Assembly (NCBI GenBank): GCA_025266875.1
Contig: JALLLT010000135.1
Span: 1-18,118, forward strand
Length of the DNA stretch: 18,118 bases
Direction: 5' to 3'
Source of the DNA: Fennellomyces sp. T-0311
Lineage: Eukaryota; Mucoromycota; Mucoromycetes; Mucorales; Lichtheimiaceae
Part shown: piece by piece, positions 1 through 7,559 of the stretch
How the letters are laid out: each line of letters starts with the position of its first letter
Position numbering within the stretch: the stretch's first letter is position 1
The notes under the pieces: model-generated
The model's database searches: none
The model's input: the letters and a program-made list of their open reading frames with translations, nothing else
Told to the model about the DNA's origin: nothing
Translations under genes and position numbers: made by a program

Positions 1-357
1 GCTTTTCATTCCAGTCCTGAACGAGCTGACAGGTCCTTGCTTTTGGTTTTGGCGATCTTTTGGGAGCGAAGAACATCCCTACATGCTTTCTGCTTTCGTT
101 GATCACCAGTCCACCTTTGATTTCGCAAAGTCGACAGCTGTACGTGGATGTGTGGCCACCGTGATTCATCATCTTTCTGGCGGCAGGTATGTCTCCTGTA
201 GCTAGCAGCATATGGGCTCGCACACTGTAAATCTTGCCATCATCTCCTTTGACTTGTATTCCGCTTGTCTCGAGATGCACTAACTCCTCCATCACGAGAA
301 CCAGAAAGCTGTGAATATCATTTGCCGCGTCTGGTCCAGGAATGACGCCAATTTGTA
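1..357 (-). pseudogene. CACTA-A transposase (Tnp2 type), 3' part after the MULE insertion, partial
   Basis: This is an open minus-strand frame that starts at the MULE junction and runs off the window. It includes QIGVIPGPDAAND, then LLATGDIPAARK, GGHTSTYSCRLCE and a basic stretch. IPGP followed by GDIPAxRK and a GHTSxxxCRxC zinc-like knot is the usual order in Tnp2 (CACTA/EnSpm and Plavaka-like) transposases, which cut and rejoin the ends of their element in the nucleus. The upstream half of the same gene is at 9917-11094 and ends in NMIQI exactly where this piece resumes with QIGVIPGP, so the two were one exon. No stop or frameshift is seen in this piece. The apparent ATG at the start comes from MULE terminal sequence and is not a real start. 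Confidence 0.85.
350..357. repeat. Left target site duplication of the MULE
   Basis: The octamer AATTTGTA occurs here directly outside the left terminal repeat and again at 9917-9924 directly outside the right one. A ninth base differs (C at 358, T at 9925). In CACTA-A it covers the codons for the Ile-Gln-Ile of NMIQI. An 8-11 bp duplication is typical of MULEs. Confidence 0.85.
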
Positions 358-358
358 C

Positions 359-463
359 ATGTGCCATAGGGACCGCTGAAAATTTACAAATCCCATTTCC
401 AGAAAATAATTTACCTGGGGAAAAATTGGGCGAGTTACGTACCAGGGTAAATATTACCTGGTG
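359..463 (+). repeat. MULE left terminal inverted repeat
   Basis: It matches the reverse complement of 9812-9916 over 105 bases with about 17 mismatches in my hand alignment. The best conserved blocks are GCTGAAAATTTAC, AATCCCATTTCC, GAAAATAATTTACC and GGTAAATATTACC. Positions 442-461 form a near-palindrome (CCAGG/GTAA against TTACCTGG, one bulged G), a plausible transposase binding site. The same layout is kept in the right copy. Confidence 0.88.
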
Positions 464-552
464 GAATGGATGGAAGTAAGTGATAGCTATAGATATTTTT
501 TAAAAATAAGTATATAATTCAAAATATAAAATCTTGAGGTCCCAATGGGTCC
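464..552. other. MULE 3' spacer left of the nested block, no gene
   Basis: This is AT-rich sequence between the left MULE terminal repeat and the GGGTCCC cluster. If the nested block is removed it joins to 6659-6795 and would form the 3' untranslated end of the MULE gene. Confidence 0.5.
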
Positions 553-564
553 CAGTGGGTCCCC
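535..564 (+). repeat. GGGTCCC triplet cluster, possible left border of the Crypton-bearing block
   Basis: Three near-identical units of 9-10 bp (GGTCCCAAT, GGGTCCCAGT, GGGTCCCCTG) stand in tandem in AT-rich surroundings. The 11-mer CAGTGGGTCCC at 553-563 recurs inverted at 6648-6658, and TGGGTCCCC at 556-564 recurs directly at 6618-6626. These are the only GC-rich islands of this kind in the MULE interior and they bracket the Crypton gene. Crypton ends have no standard signature, so the border assignment is an inference. Confidence 0.5.
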
Positions 565-1857
565 TGTGGTGAGAGAGAATGGATCGAGAAAAAACAGTAA
601 GTTCTGTGAGAATCGAATATGTCTTTATTATGTTAACGGTTCTCTCTATTTATATTGCTCGAGATAAAACTCATAATCAAATAGCCGTGGTCGGGAGGAT
701 GCCATATCATATAGCCGACACGGCAATGTTTCTAGACTTCTTGGAAGATCTAGTCAAGCCGGAAGGCTGTCAATGTATTATTCAGGTACCGTCATACGTT
801 TACCCGGTAGTGCCGACTAGCTAGTACCTTGGATACCACATCCCTGAAAATTTAATTTCCACAAGCAAGTTTCTAGTGATATAAGCAGATATCATTGGTC
901 AACAGCAATGATATATCGAGATATCATTTATTCAGGTCTCAGAAAACCTATATAGTTGGGGACCTTTTCAGAATATCAAAAGGCATATCAGCATTTAAGT
1001 CAACATTACTACATGAGATGTAAAGAATTTGTAGGCAGATTGTCTAATTGTAATAACATAACCTGCTCATGAGGGCCAGTTTGATTCTGCCACCTTTTGG
1101 AGGTGTTAAGGCAATTTGGCGTCTAGTATGTTACAGGAACAGCTTAATCAATTTTATGCAACCTCTCTACATACGTAATCCATGTTAGAAAAGAACATAT
1201 GTATTCGACCTTTTAATAATGTTTTGAAGGGAGCTCGTCAACTACCTTTTTGAAAGATAAGAAGCAAGCTTTCATAACTCTCTTGGAAACAAAATACTAC
1301 TGAGCGTAATATAACAGCTCTCAAACAAGTGCATGGTTTAACCTATGTAGCTGCAAAGGTGCCCTGTAGTGGAGGGTACTACATCGAGTACTTGCTGTAA
1401 CAGTGTACTAAGCGAGGTGCGATTGCAGTAGACCACAGTACGCACATACAATGGAAACTATTTTCGTATGTACGTCGTTACTACGTCTTAGTTGTACCTC
1501 TATGGCGTCAGAAGCAAACCTTTAAAAGGTAGCTTAGGAAGCATCATCAATTTGAATTCAAAGAACCAGAAATTGTTATTTTTCAGGACCTTAAGTAGGA
1601 TTAAGTGATCGCTTTACAGAGTAAAAAAGAGCGCGGCAGCTATATTCTATTACATTAGAGCTATAGCTTCTGTGAATTGACACTTGTATAAAATACATAC
1701 ACGGAAAATGCAATCTCAGAGTTACTACACAAACTCAAATTCGTAAGTCAAACTAAAGGCGAAAAAAGGCTTCAACACGATTGTTGCTTGCTACTAAGAA
1801 GGACCGGGCACGCATTAAGTGCAAAATAGATGAGGGTGTGCTTTGGGTGTTGTCTGC
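565..1857. other. About 1.3 kb without a supported gene
   Basis: This is AT-rich sequence on the 3' side of the Crypton gene, left of the Tc1-like insertion. The longest open frame (579-824, plus) encodes 81 residues with no recognisable motif, and a GTAAGT lies just after its start codon. Short repeats of ATATC lie at 879-925. I see no tRNA, no splice-supported gene and no other transposase remnant. Confidence 0.5.
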
Positions 1858-1859
1858 TA
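1858..1859. repeat. TA target duplication, left side of the Tc1-like element
   Basis: The dinucleotide TA stands directly outside the left inverted repeat and again at 3716-3717 outside the right one, as expected for Tc1/mariner/IS630 insertion into TA. Confidence 0.75.
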
Positions 1860-1893
1860 ACGTCCGGCTAGAAAAAATGTATACAAAGTTTGA
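1860..1893 (+). repeat. Left terminal inverted repeat of the Tc1-like element
   Basis: It begins ACGTCCGGCTAG and continues GAAAAAATGTATACAAAG. The reverse complement of the right end reads AAGACCGGCCGG followed by GAAAAAATGTATACAAAA. There are four mismatches in the first 20 bases and a one-base length difference further in. Confidence 0.85.
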
Positions 1894-2077
1894 TTGCTTA
1901 TATCTTCATGGAATCACAGCCATTTTACATGAAACAAAAAAGATTTGATAGCCACGCAGTAAGATGATTTTATCATTTGGTTTTTAATACTATTTGTCCT
2001 GTTGTGCATGTTTGGTGGCTAGTAAAATAAAATTGATCAGTTTTTTTTTCAAGAAATTGAGTACCAACCTTCTTGCA

Positions 2078-3562
2078 TTAATTTTCAGTTTCAAGAGAGC
2101 TACCATCTTCTTCAACAGCTGCCACAGAATGGACAGCGTTTCGCTGATGCGCATCATAATAATATTTGCATTGAATGACCGTCTTTCTCCACAAAGATAA
2201 GAGGTCATTCGAATGCACTGCAGCAAACAGGCGGTACAGTCGATGTGCAAATTGAACCTCAGTAGTATTTGCTGGCTCTGGGTTGTATGCAATCTGCTGT
2301 TTGACAATGCCCCACAGGCCTTCAATCGGCTGCAGTTCACAATGATACGGAGGCGTTTTCATAACTGTATGACCATATTTACTGGCAATCTCATGCACAG
2401 CATAGGCAACAGGGTGCTCACTTCGTATTTCCTTGAGGCGTTCAAGAAGAACCCTCTTGGAAGGAAGTTTTCCAGGCTTTAGCGAAGGAGGCACTGTGTA
2501 TTGGCTTTGTGAAAACCAGTCGCGGATATCCTGGACATGAGCGTTGCTGTTGGGAAGTGGGTCAACTTTGTGGAAATGATACTTCGCACCATTCATATGG
2601 ATGATGCATCCAGAAGGGAACCGTTCGCTAAGTTTTTCACAAAGTCTTTCAAAGAGCTTTTCGAACAAACTTACATTGAAGTTACCGTGGTAATCATGGT
2701 AATCTGGCGCGATATTGGCATCCTTTACACATTGTGGCAGATCGGCAAATGCTTGTGCAGTATTTTTTGTTGGAGGACGTCCACGCTTGCACTTCATACC
2801 GACATTCTCTTCTTCTTGAACATGGACTTTGCCTTTGACTGGCCAGATGAATGTATTTTCTTCAACTAGCTCAGCCCTGAGACAATTGTTCTCCTTATAA
2901 ACTGCAAAGGCACCAAACATTACCAACATCGGCTTATGCCCAGTTTGGTTGACGACAGTGTCTGGGACATAGTACGTCCGTCTGGCGTGATGGTCTAAGT
3001 GACAGTACGACTCATCAAGAAACATCTCCAGTTGGATAGGCAGCTCATTACGATTCAGATTGCTCAAGCGTCTTTCCAGATATGTCTTTCTGTAATTGAC
3101 GATGGCTTCGCTGTCATGAAGAATACTTTGCCGTTTTCCCATCCCATAATGAAGTCCAGCAAGCTTCAAATCCTCTTTCATAACCGAGAGAGATGGGACA
3201 TCAAATCCTTGGTTCTCGAGGTGCGTGCGGATACGTTTTGCTGTGGCTAGCTGACTGGTCTTGGTGCATTCCACAGTGAAATTTCGAATTTCATTGACAT
3301 ACTCATCCGAGAGTACCTTCCTTGGGCGACCTAGCTTCTTACTTTCATTTGGCAAATTCAGGTCATTAGAAAGGGTAATGATTCGTCCCGCCGTTGTGTC
3401 CCCAATGCCAAAGAGGTCCTGCAACACCTTGCGTGGGGAGTCGTCGATATTGAAGTTTCCGAGTCTTCTGTGCTCACTTATGTATCGATGAGCGATAATA
3501 AATGAAGTCCATTCGTTTTTTGTAATGCGCGCTTGAGTGCGTTTTAATTCAGGTGATGCCAT
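2078..3562 (-). CDS. Tc1/mariner-like DDE transposase, second catalytic Asp replaced by Asn
   Basis: The 494-residue frame starts at the ATG (3562-3560) giving MASPELKRTQAR. The frame stays open further upstream but without another ATG. The N-terminal half has a helix-turn-helix-like region and a GRPRK basic motif near residue 80. The catalytic core shows FLDESYCH (Asp183), IIHMNGAKYH (position 324) and PPYHCELQPIEGLW (Glu414), the order seen in IS630/Tc1 transposases that bind the inverted repeats and catalyse cut-and-paste. The family has Asp where this copy has Asn324 (codon AAT at 2593-2591, one transition from GAT). The frame has no stop or frameshift, so the gene may make a full-length protein, but it is probably catalytically dead. 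There are no introns. Confidence 0.88.
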   Translation of the reverse strand: MASPELKRTQARITKNEWTSFIIAHRYISEHRRLGNFNIDDSPRKVLQDLFGIGDTTAGRIITLSNDLNLPNESKKLGRPRKVLSDEYVNEIRNFTVECTKTSQLATAKRIRTHLENQGFDVPSLSVMKEDLKLAGLHYGMGKRQSILHDSEAIVNYRKTYLERRLSNLNRNELPIQLEMFLDESYCHLDHHARRTYYVPDTVVNQTGHKPMLVMFGAFAVYKENNCLRAELVEENTFIWPVKGKVHVQEEENVGMKCKRGRPPTKNTAQAFADLPQCVKDANIAPDYHDYHGNFNVSLFEKLFERLCEKLSERFPSGCIIHMNGAKYHFHKVDPLPNSNAHVQDIRDWFSQSQYTVPPSLKPGKLPSKRVLLERLKEIRSEHPVAYAVHEIASKYGHTVMKTPPYHCELQPIEGLWGIVKQQIAYNPEPANTTEVQFAHRLYRLFAAVHSNDLLSLWRKTVIQCKYYYDAHQRNAVHSVAAVEEDGSSLETEN

Positions 3563-3681
3563 TGTATGCGGTGAAATGTAGGTCAAACGAAAGCGAGACG
3601 TGTCAGGAACACGAAAATCGCAGCCTTAACGTAAAAAAATGACACTATGAGGAAGTTCTATTAATGAGCACTTTTTGCACC

Positions 3682-3715
3682 CAAAATTTTGTATACATTT
3701 TTTCCGGCCGGTCTT
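3682..3715 (-). repeat. Right terminal inverted repeat of the Tc1-like element
   Basis: This is the inverted partner of 1860-1893. It contains TTTGTATACATTTTTTCC followed by GGCCGG and ends immediately before the TA at 3716-3717. Confidence 0.85.
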
Positions 3716-3929
3716 TATGTACATATGAGAAGTTAAACTAGAACTTGAAAGGCAAAATATTACATTCAAGCAGCGGCAGAGATGACGATCACAAACAATA
3801 ATGCTTTGTATTTGGCCGGAAAGGCCACCACGTAAAAAATTGCTTAAAAAAAGCAAGACAGAGAGGATAAATATATAAAAAAAAGTGAGGTACAGAAAAA
3901 GAATATATAAATAACAAAAACCTAGACAA
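3716..3929. other. Short AT-rich 3' flank of the Crypton gene, no gene
   Basis: This stretch follows the Crypton stop codon. It is A-rich on the plus strand (T-rich on the Crypton strand) and contains the small palindrome GGCCGGAAAGGCC. With the Tc1-like element removed it continues directly into the sequence left of 1858. Confidence 0.5.
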
Positions 3930-6519
3930 CTAGGCGAGGAAGTAGTCAACATGCTTCGAAATCCAATCGATGCTTCGCTCACGATCCGCTACCCTTCGGT
4001 TTTCCAATAGCTCCAACACTTCATTATGATCCAAGTCCGGGTGCCGCTCCGCATACTGTTGAATGCCTTTTATAACCTTGCCACGCTTTTGAAACCACTT
4101 TTTATCACGACTTTCACGTCGCCATCTTGTACCATATCTTCTTTCCATCTCAACAACAGATAGCTGCGTACCAATGCCTTCAAACCATTTCTTCCATAAG
4201 TCAGGAAGAGTGCTGACAAGGTGACGGTCCATCATTGGATACGCTGGTTGTGCTATTACTGCTGTTGCTGGTGTTGCTGGTGTTGTTGTGGCGGTTGTTG
4301 CTGTGGTGGTTGCTGCTGTGGCGACTGTTGCCGTGATTGCTGCTGTGGTTGTTGCTGTGGTTGCTGCTGCTGCTATGCCCAAGGCACCAGGCACTGCGAA
4401 AGACCCAAAGCCTTCTTGTTGCTGTTGTTGTTGTTGCCCACTGACATTGAGCGATACATTGAGCGTCGCCTGACCAGAAGCAATTGCTCCCCAATGTTGT
4501 ATAAGATTACCAAGAGCTTCAGACCGCGTAGCCAGCTGCGCAAGTGGCTGAAGAGTAGCTGGTATATCTGTCAACGATTGGATCAGACGATTTTGATGCT
4601 CAAACTGTGCTGCAATTTGCTGTTGTATCGTGCCAAGACGATTTTCGATGATTGGAACTGCTCGTTGCAACAACAGATCAGTGGGCTCTACTTCGGTTTC
4701 CAAGGCAGAATTCAGGTTACTATAATAAAACGTTAGTAATTGCTAGCAACCATGCTGTGCGCTTCATACCTTTCAAAATCCAAATAGTCCGGATCGACAA
4801 ACAAAGGATGGATCCACAAACAATGCCCTGGATACTCTTTTTTCAACAAAACTGAATCTTGCAGGAAAACAATGCGCAACTGGATAAGAAGATGAAGAAA
4901 GATATCTGCCGAAATTGCAACCTCCTCCACACCACCATCCGAATTCAAATGTTCCTGCCATCTTTCAACATCGGGGAAGACCTTTTTGCACAGTTCAGGG
5001 GGAGGAGTCACCACAGCACGAGGAAGATAGAATTTACCAGCCTCTCGAGTGAACCCCGCCATAGTTCGCAAGATGTCTCGAGGAAGGTTAGTCAAGTAAC
5101 TGGTCGTTAGTGCAGTGTTGTTTCAGCGACCTAATCGACGGATTGATTCTTCGCTCGTTTCATGAAGTTCAGCCATGCGTGCCCCAGAGCCCCGCATTGC
5201 GTGGGTTATTGCCTTGCTATGTATGCCAACTGCCTTGAACGCTTCAGTGATACATTCCCGGTGGTAATCATATGAAATGGAGTCGGTCTTGGATCTGTTT
5301 TTCCTAATGAGCTTGATGTCGAACCAATCACGATTATAGTTGAAGCTGGGAAAGCGCTCTCCGGCAATATGCCAATGGTGAAACAGATAAAGCGAAAGAG
5401 ACATGAGCGGACAGATAAAGACATTGGCATTACGGATAGCAGCGGCAAACTTCACGCGACCTTCCTGATTCGTTTTTCCTTGCTTCAGTACCATCAACAG
5501 TGCATGACAATCAGTGGCTCCTTCACGCTCGAGATGCAACGTTTGTAGATCAACAAGCTTCATCATCCTAATGCTCTCGCCCCTAATCAGACCAAAGTGT
5601 TGCAGGAGGAATGATGTACAGCTTCGAAGACCTGCCTGGTTGTTCTTCGCAAAAAAGTAATCTACAATACGTTTCATCTCGGCTGTCGTCGAGTAACCGT
5701 CGGCCATTGTTCTTGCCCCTCTGTCTTCATAATTGTCACAACTGATCTTGTTGTCCAGATACTTCAGATAATCTAACAATGCACAAACAAGGGGACCACG
5801 GGGATGGAGGCGAGCTGCCAAACAAGGATCCTGTTCGATCTGACGGACATGAAGACCTACGATGGACGTGACATAGACCTTGACCGTGTTAAGCTTGATA
5901 TGGCGGCCATGACCTGGATTGACAGGTTGTTCGACAGTATATGTAGGGGCATTGTTTATCGGAAGATCTGGCATGGATGAGGAGGCAGAGGACGACGACG
6001 GGAAGGCAGCAACAGAGAACGACGACGGGAAGGCAGCAGAAGGCGGCGACGGAACATCCTCTGGACGCTTTCTCTTCTTAGGACCTGGCTTGCGATGCTC
6101 TCTAAATACAACCTAACATCCATACAGCATTAATAATTGGTTTATTTCAAGAAAAATACACATACCTCTTCAACAAGAAATAAATGCAGCTTCTTATCAT
6201 CGATAAGTTGGTTCATATGGTCGTCAGGGCAACGTCTGCGACACCAAGCCATGAATTCCTTTTGACGCCCGTCATATGTTCTGTTGGTGTTGCCAGGCCG
6301 ACTTTCCCGAGCATTTAGAAATGTTGTTCGAGCAGCATTGTCTAAAGCAGTGTTGTAGTCCATCTGTGCGTTCAACAGCAGATAATGTTGCGGGAGGGGA
6401 GCAGAAACAGGAAGAGAAAGTGGTGGCATACCACTGCCATTCATTGTCGCAGCACCACGGCCACGTCCACGGCCACGTCCACGAGCAGCGGCGCCACCAC
6501 GACCTCTTCCGTTTGCCAT
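3930..6519 (-). pseudogene. Crypton tyrosine recombinase with GCR1_C-type C-terminus, one in-frame stop
   Basis: Three exons read in phase: 6519-6166, 6112-4770 and 4719-3930, about 828 residues. Intron 1 (53 bp) has GTATGT...TTAG. Intron 2 (50 bp) has GTATGA, the branch site TACTAAC and ...ATAG. The N-terminus is Arg/Gly-rich. A nuclear localisation signal (GPKKRKRP) lies at residues 128-135. The recombinase core has Arg295 in GLIRGES, a Lys near 331 in LKQGKTNQ, and His422/Arg425 in ITHAMRGSG. The nucleophile Tyr is probably residue 457 in TTSYLTNLPRD. A Gln run and an Ala/Thr-rich linker (about 661-721) precede a C-terminal domain with LWKKWFEGI and RRYGTRWRRES, like the GCR1_C DNA-binding domain. 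A TGA at 5125-5123 falls at residue 448, where the family has Trp (GRWNN). The frame is open on both sides, so this is one substitution and not a frameshift. Translation would stop before the catalytic Tyr. Confidence 0.85.
4247..4440 (-). repeat. Trinucleotide-rich tract coding the Gln and Ala/Thr linker of the Crypton protein
   Basis: Runs of GTT, GCT and TGC on the plus strand read as Gln, Ala and Thr codons in the Crypton frame. They form the flexible linker before the GCR1_C-like domain. Reading the plus strand gives artificial Cys/Gly- or Val/Ala-rich open frames that should be ignored. Confidence 0.7.
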
Positions 6520-6616
6520 GTTGAATGAAGATTAGGGATGTTTTGAAAAAAAAAGTTCTCGAAAGAAAATGAGTACTGTGTCAAATTTTTTTCCTGGATT
6601 TTTCTACTTTTCTAGA

Positions 6617-6658
6617 TTGGGTCCCCGCCAAGCTGGGGACCTGGGGCGGGACCCACTG
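6617..6658. repeat. GC-rich imperfect palindrome, possible right border of the Crypton-bearing block
   Basis: GGGTCCCCGCC and GGCGGGACCC pair as an imperfect inverted repeat around a 15-base centre that itself holds GGGGACC. The outer 11 bases, GGGACCCACTG, are the perfect inverse of CAGTGGGTCCC at 553-563. It stands about 100 bp upstream of the Crypton start codon, so it could be a recombination site, a promoter element or both. Confidence 0.5.
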
Positions 6659-6795
6659 CAAACGAATAAAGATATTCCCTAAATATATTCTGTGACACAT
6701 AAGCTTAAGAAATAAGAAGAAGTATATAATATTTATAACAATTTAAAGGTAAGAAAAGGAAAAGGTCTATATCGAAAAAACTTTAAAAAAGAAAT
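6659..6795. other. MULE 3' spacer right of the nested block, no gene
   Basis: AT-rich sequence between the GGGTCCC palindrome and the stop codon of the MULE gene (6798-6796). It would be contiguous with 464-552 before the Crypton block arrived. Confidence 0.5.
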
Positions 6796-7182
6796 CTATG
6801 CATGTCGTGTATTATGATTGGTTTTGCCATATGTAGTTGGCATAGTTCTTCTACAGCGGTGGCGGATCACATCAGCGAGAAAAGTGTCAACACGATCTTG
6901 ATTAATCGCTTGTTGAAAACGATCGTTCTGCTCGTCAGTAATATGCAATCTATAGTTATCGACTGCAGTGTTGAACCGCCGATCTGTAATCTCTCTTTGT
7001 CGTCATACTTCTTGTAGTTGCTGTTGCAACTGCTCTTCTCGGCGTTGTAGCTGACGTTGCCATTCTCTATGAGCTTGCATCTGCAGTTCTAGCTGTAAAC
7101 GCTCACGCTGTTGGTCCAAAAGGATGGTGAGATTTGTGGGGGCAGCATTTGAGGGAATTGGCAAGTCGTCATATTCTTGGTT

Positions 7183-7221
7183 TTCGTTTTCATCGTCAGA
7201 GATATCGATGACAATAACGAT
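7183..7221 (-). other. Possible SUMO-interacting motif in the MULE transposase
   Basis: Exon 4 encodes IVIVID followed by SDDENE, a run of four alternating Ile/Val and then an acidic patch with a Ser. This fits the consensus for SUMO-interacting motifs. It is a motif match only. Confidence 0.4.
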
Positions 7222-7511
7222 GGGGTCGACAGCAGTGTTTATAGCCGTTTCGGTGGCATTATTGGTGGTGGCAACCGCGGCTCTGTTGGCGATGAGAGGT
7301 GGAGGCTGTAAGTTTGCAGCCACATCCATACCACGAAAAACGTTCTCAGCAAGCTGCATAGGTTGAAAAAGTGTTCAATATCAATAATGTAAGCAAGCAA
7401 TACCATGTTTCTCATTACCGAATCGTGTATGAAAAGAAATGGAGGGGTACTCTTCCGTTGAATGAAATGTTGACGAACAGCAAATTTCCCCCAACCTGCA
7501 TTTCTCACAAG

Positions 7512-7559
7512 ATGCTTGCATAGCAAGAAAGGGCTATATAAGTAGCTTCTACAGCCACA
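7512..7559 (-). other. SWIM-type zinc finger of the MULE transposase
   Basis: Residues CGC, ten spaced residues, then CKH give the CxC-xn-CxH pattern of SWIM domains, which in MULE transposases follows the DDE core. All four metal ligands are present. Confidence 0.8.

Larger units (their letters stand above)
1860..3715 (-). mobile_element. IS630/Tc1/mariner-type transposon, 1856 bp
   Basis: Its ends are inverted repeats of about 34 bp (1860-1893 and 3682-3715) sharing GAAAAAATGTATACAAA and a CCGGC block, flanked by TA on both sides. One long minus-strand transposase frame fills most of the interior. The compact layout of TA, repeat, single intronless gene, repeat and TA is characteristic of this superfamily. 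It sits 3' of the Crypton gene, in untranslated sequence, and is the innermost layer of the nest. Confidence 0.88.
553..6658 (-). mobile_element. Crypton-type tyrosine recombinase element nested in the MULE (borders tentative)
   Basis: The block contains one complete three-exon Crypton gene on the minus strand and is bracketed by the GGGTCCC clusters. It interrupts what would otherwise be the 3' spacer of the MULE. Without the 1.86-kb Tc1-like insertion it is about 4.25 kb, within the size range of Cryptons. Cryptons move by a tyrosine recombinase through a circular intermediate, and they lack long terminal repeats and the wide target duplications of DDE elements. Which repeat (the 9-bp direct or the 11-bp inverted one) marks the true ends cannot be settled from one copy. 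Confidence 0.6.

Noticed and set aside
579..824. 81-residue open frame
   Set aside because: No recognisable motif, no codon or splice support, and it lies in AT-rich sequence behind the Crypton gene. A GTAAGT occurs right after its ATG.
1340..1500. Possible small RNA or SINE-like structure with short inverted repeats
   Set aside because: I could not find a Pol III A/B box pair, a tRNA fold or a poly-A end.
1994..3491. Several plus-strand open frames across the Tc1-like element
   Set aside because: They are antisense shadows of the 494-codon transposase frame.
4201..4736. Open frames rich in Cys/Gly, Val/Ala or Asn/Ser/His across 4201-4736
   Set aside because: They are other-frame readings of the trinucleotide tract that codes the Gln and Ala/Thr linker of the Crypton protein. 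The Crypton frame has phase-matched introns and domain homology.
5096..5122. A frameshift or intron between the two parts of the Crypton core
   Set aside because: Both parts are in the same frame and the expected family sequence continues without a gap, so a single Trp-to-stop change is sufficient.
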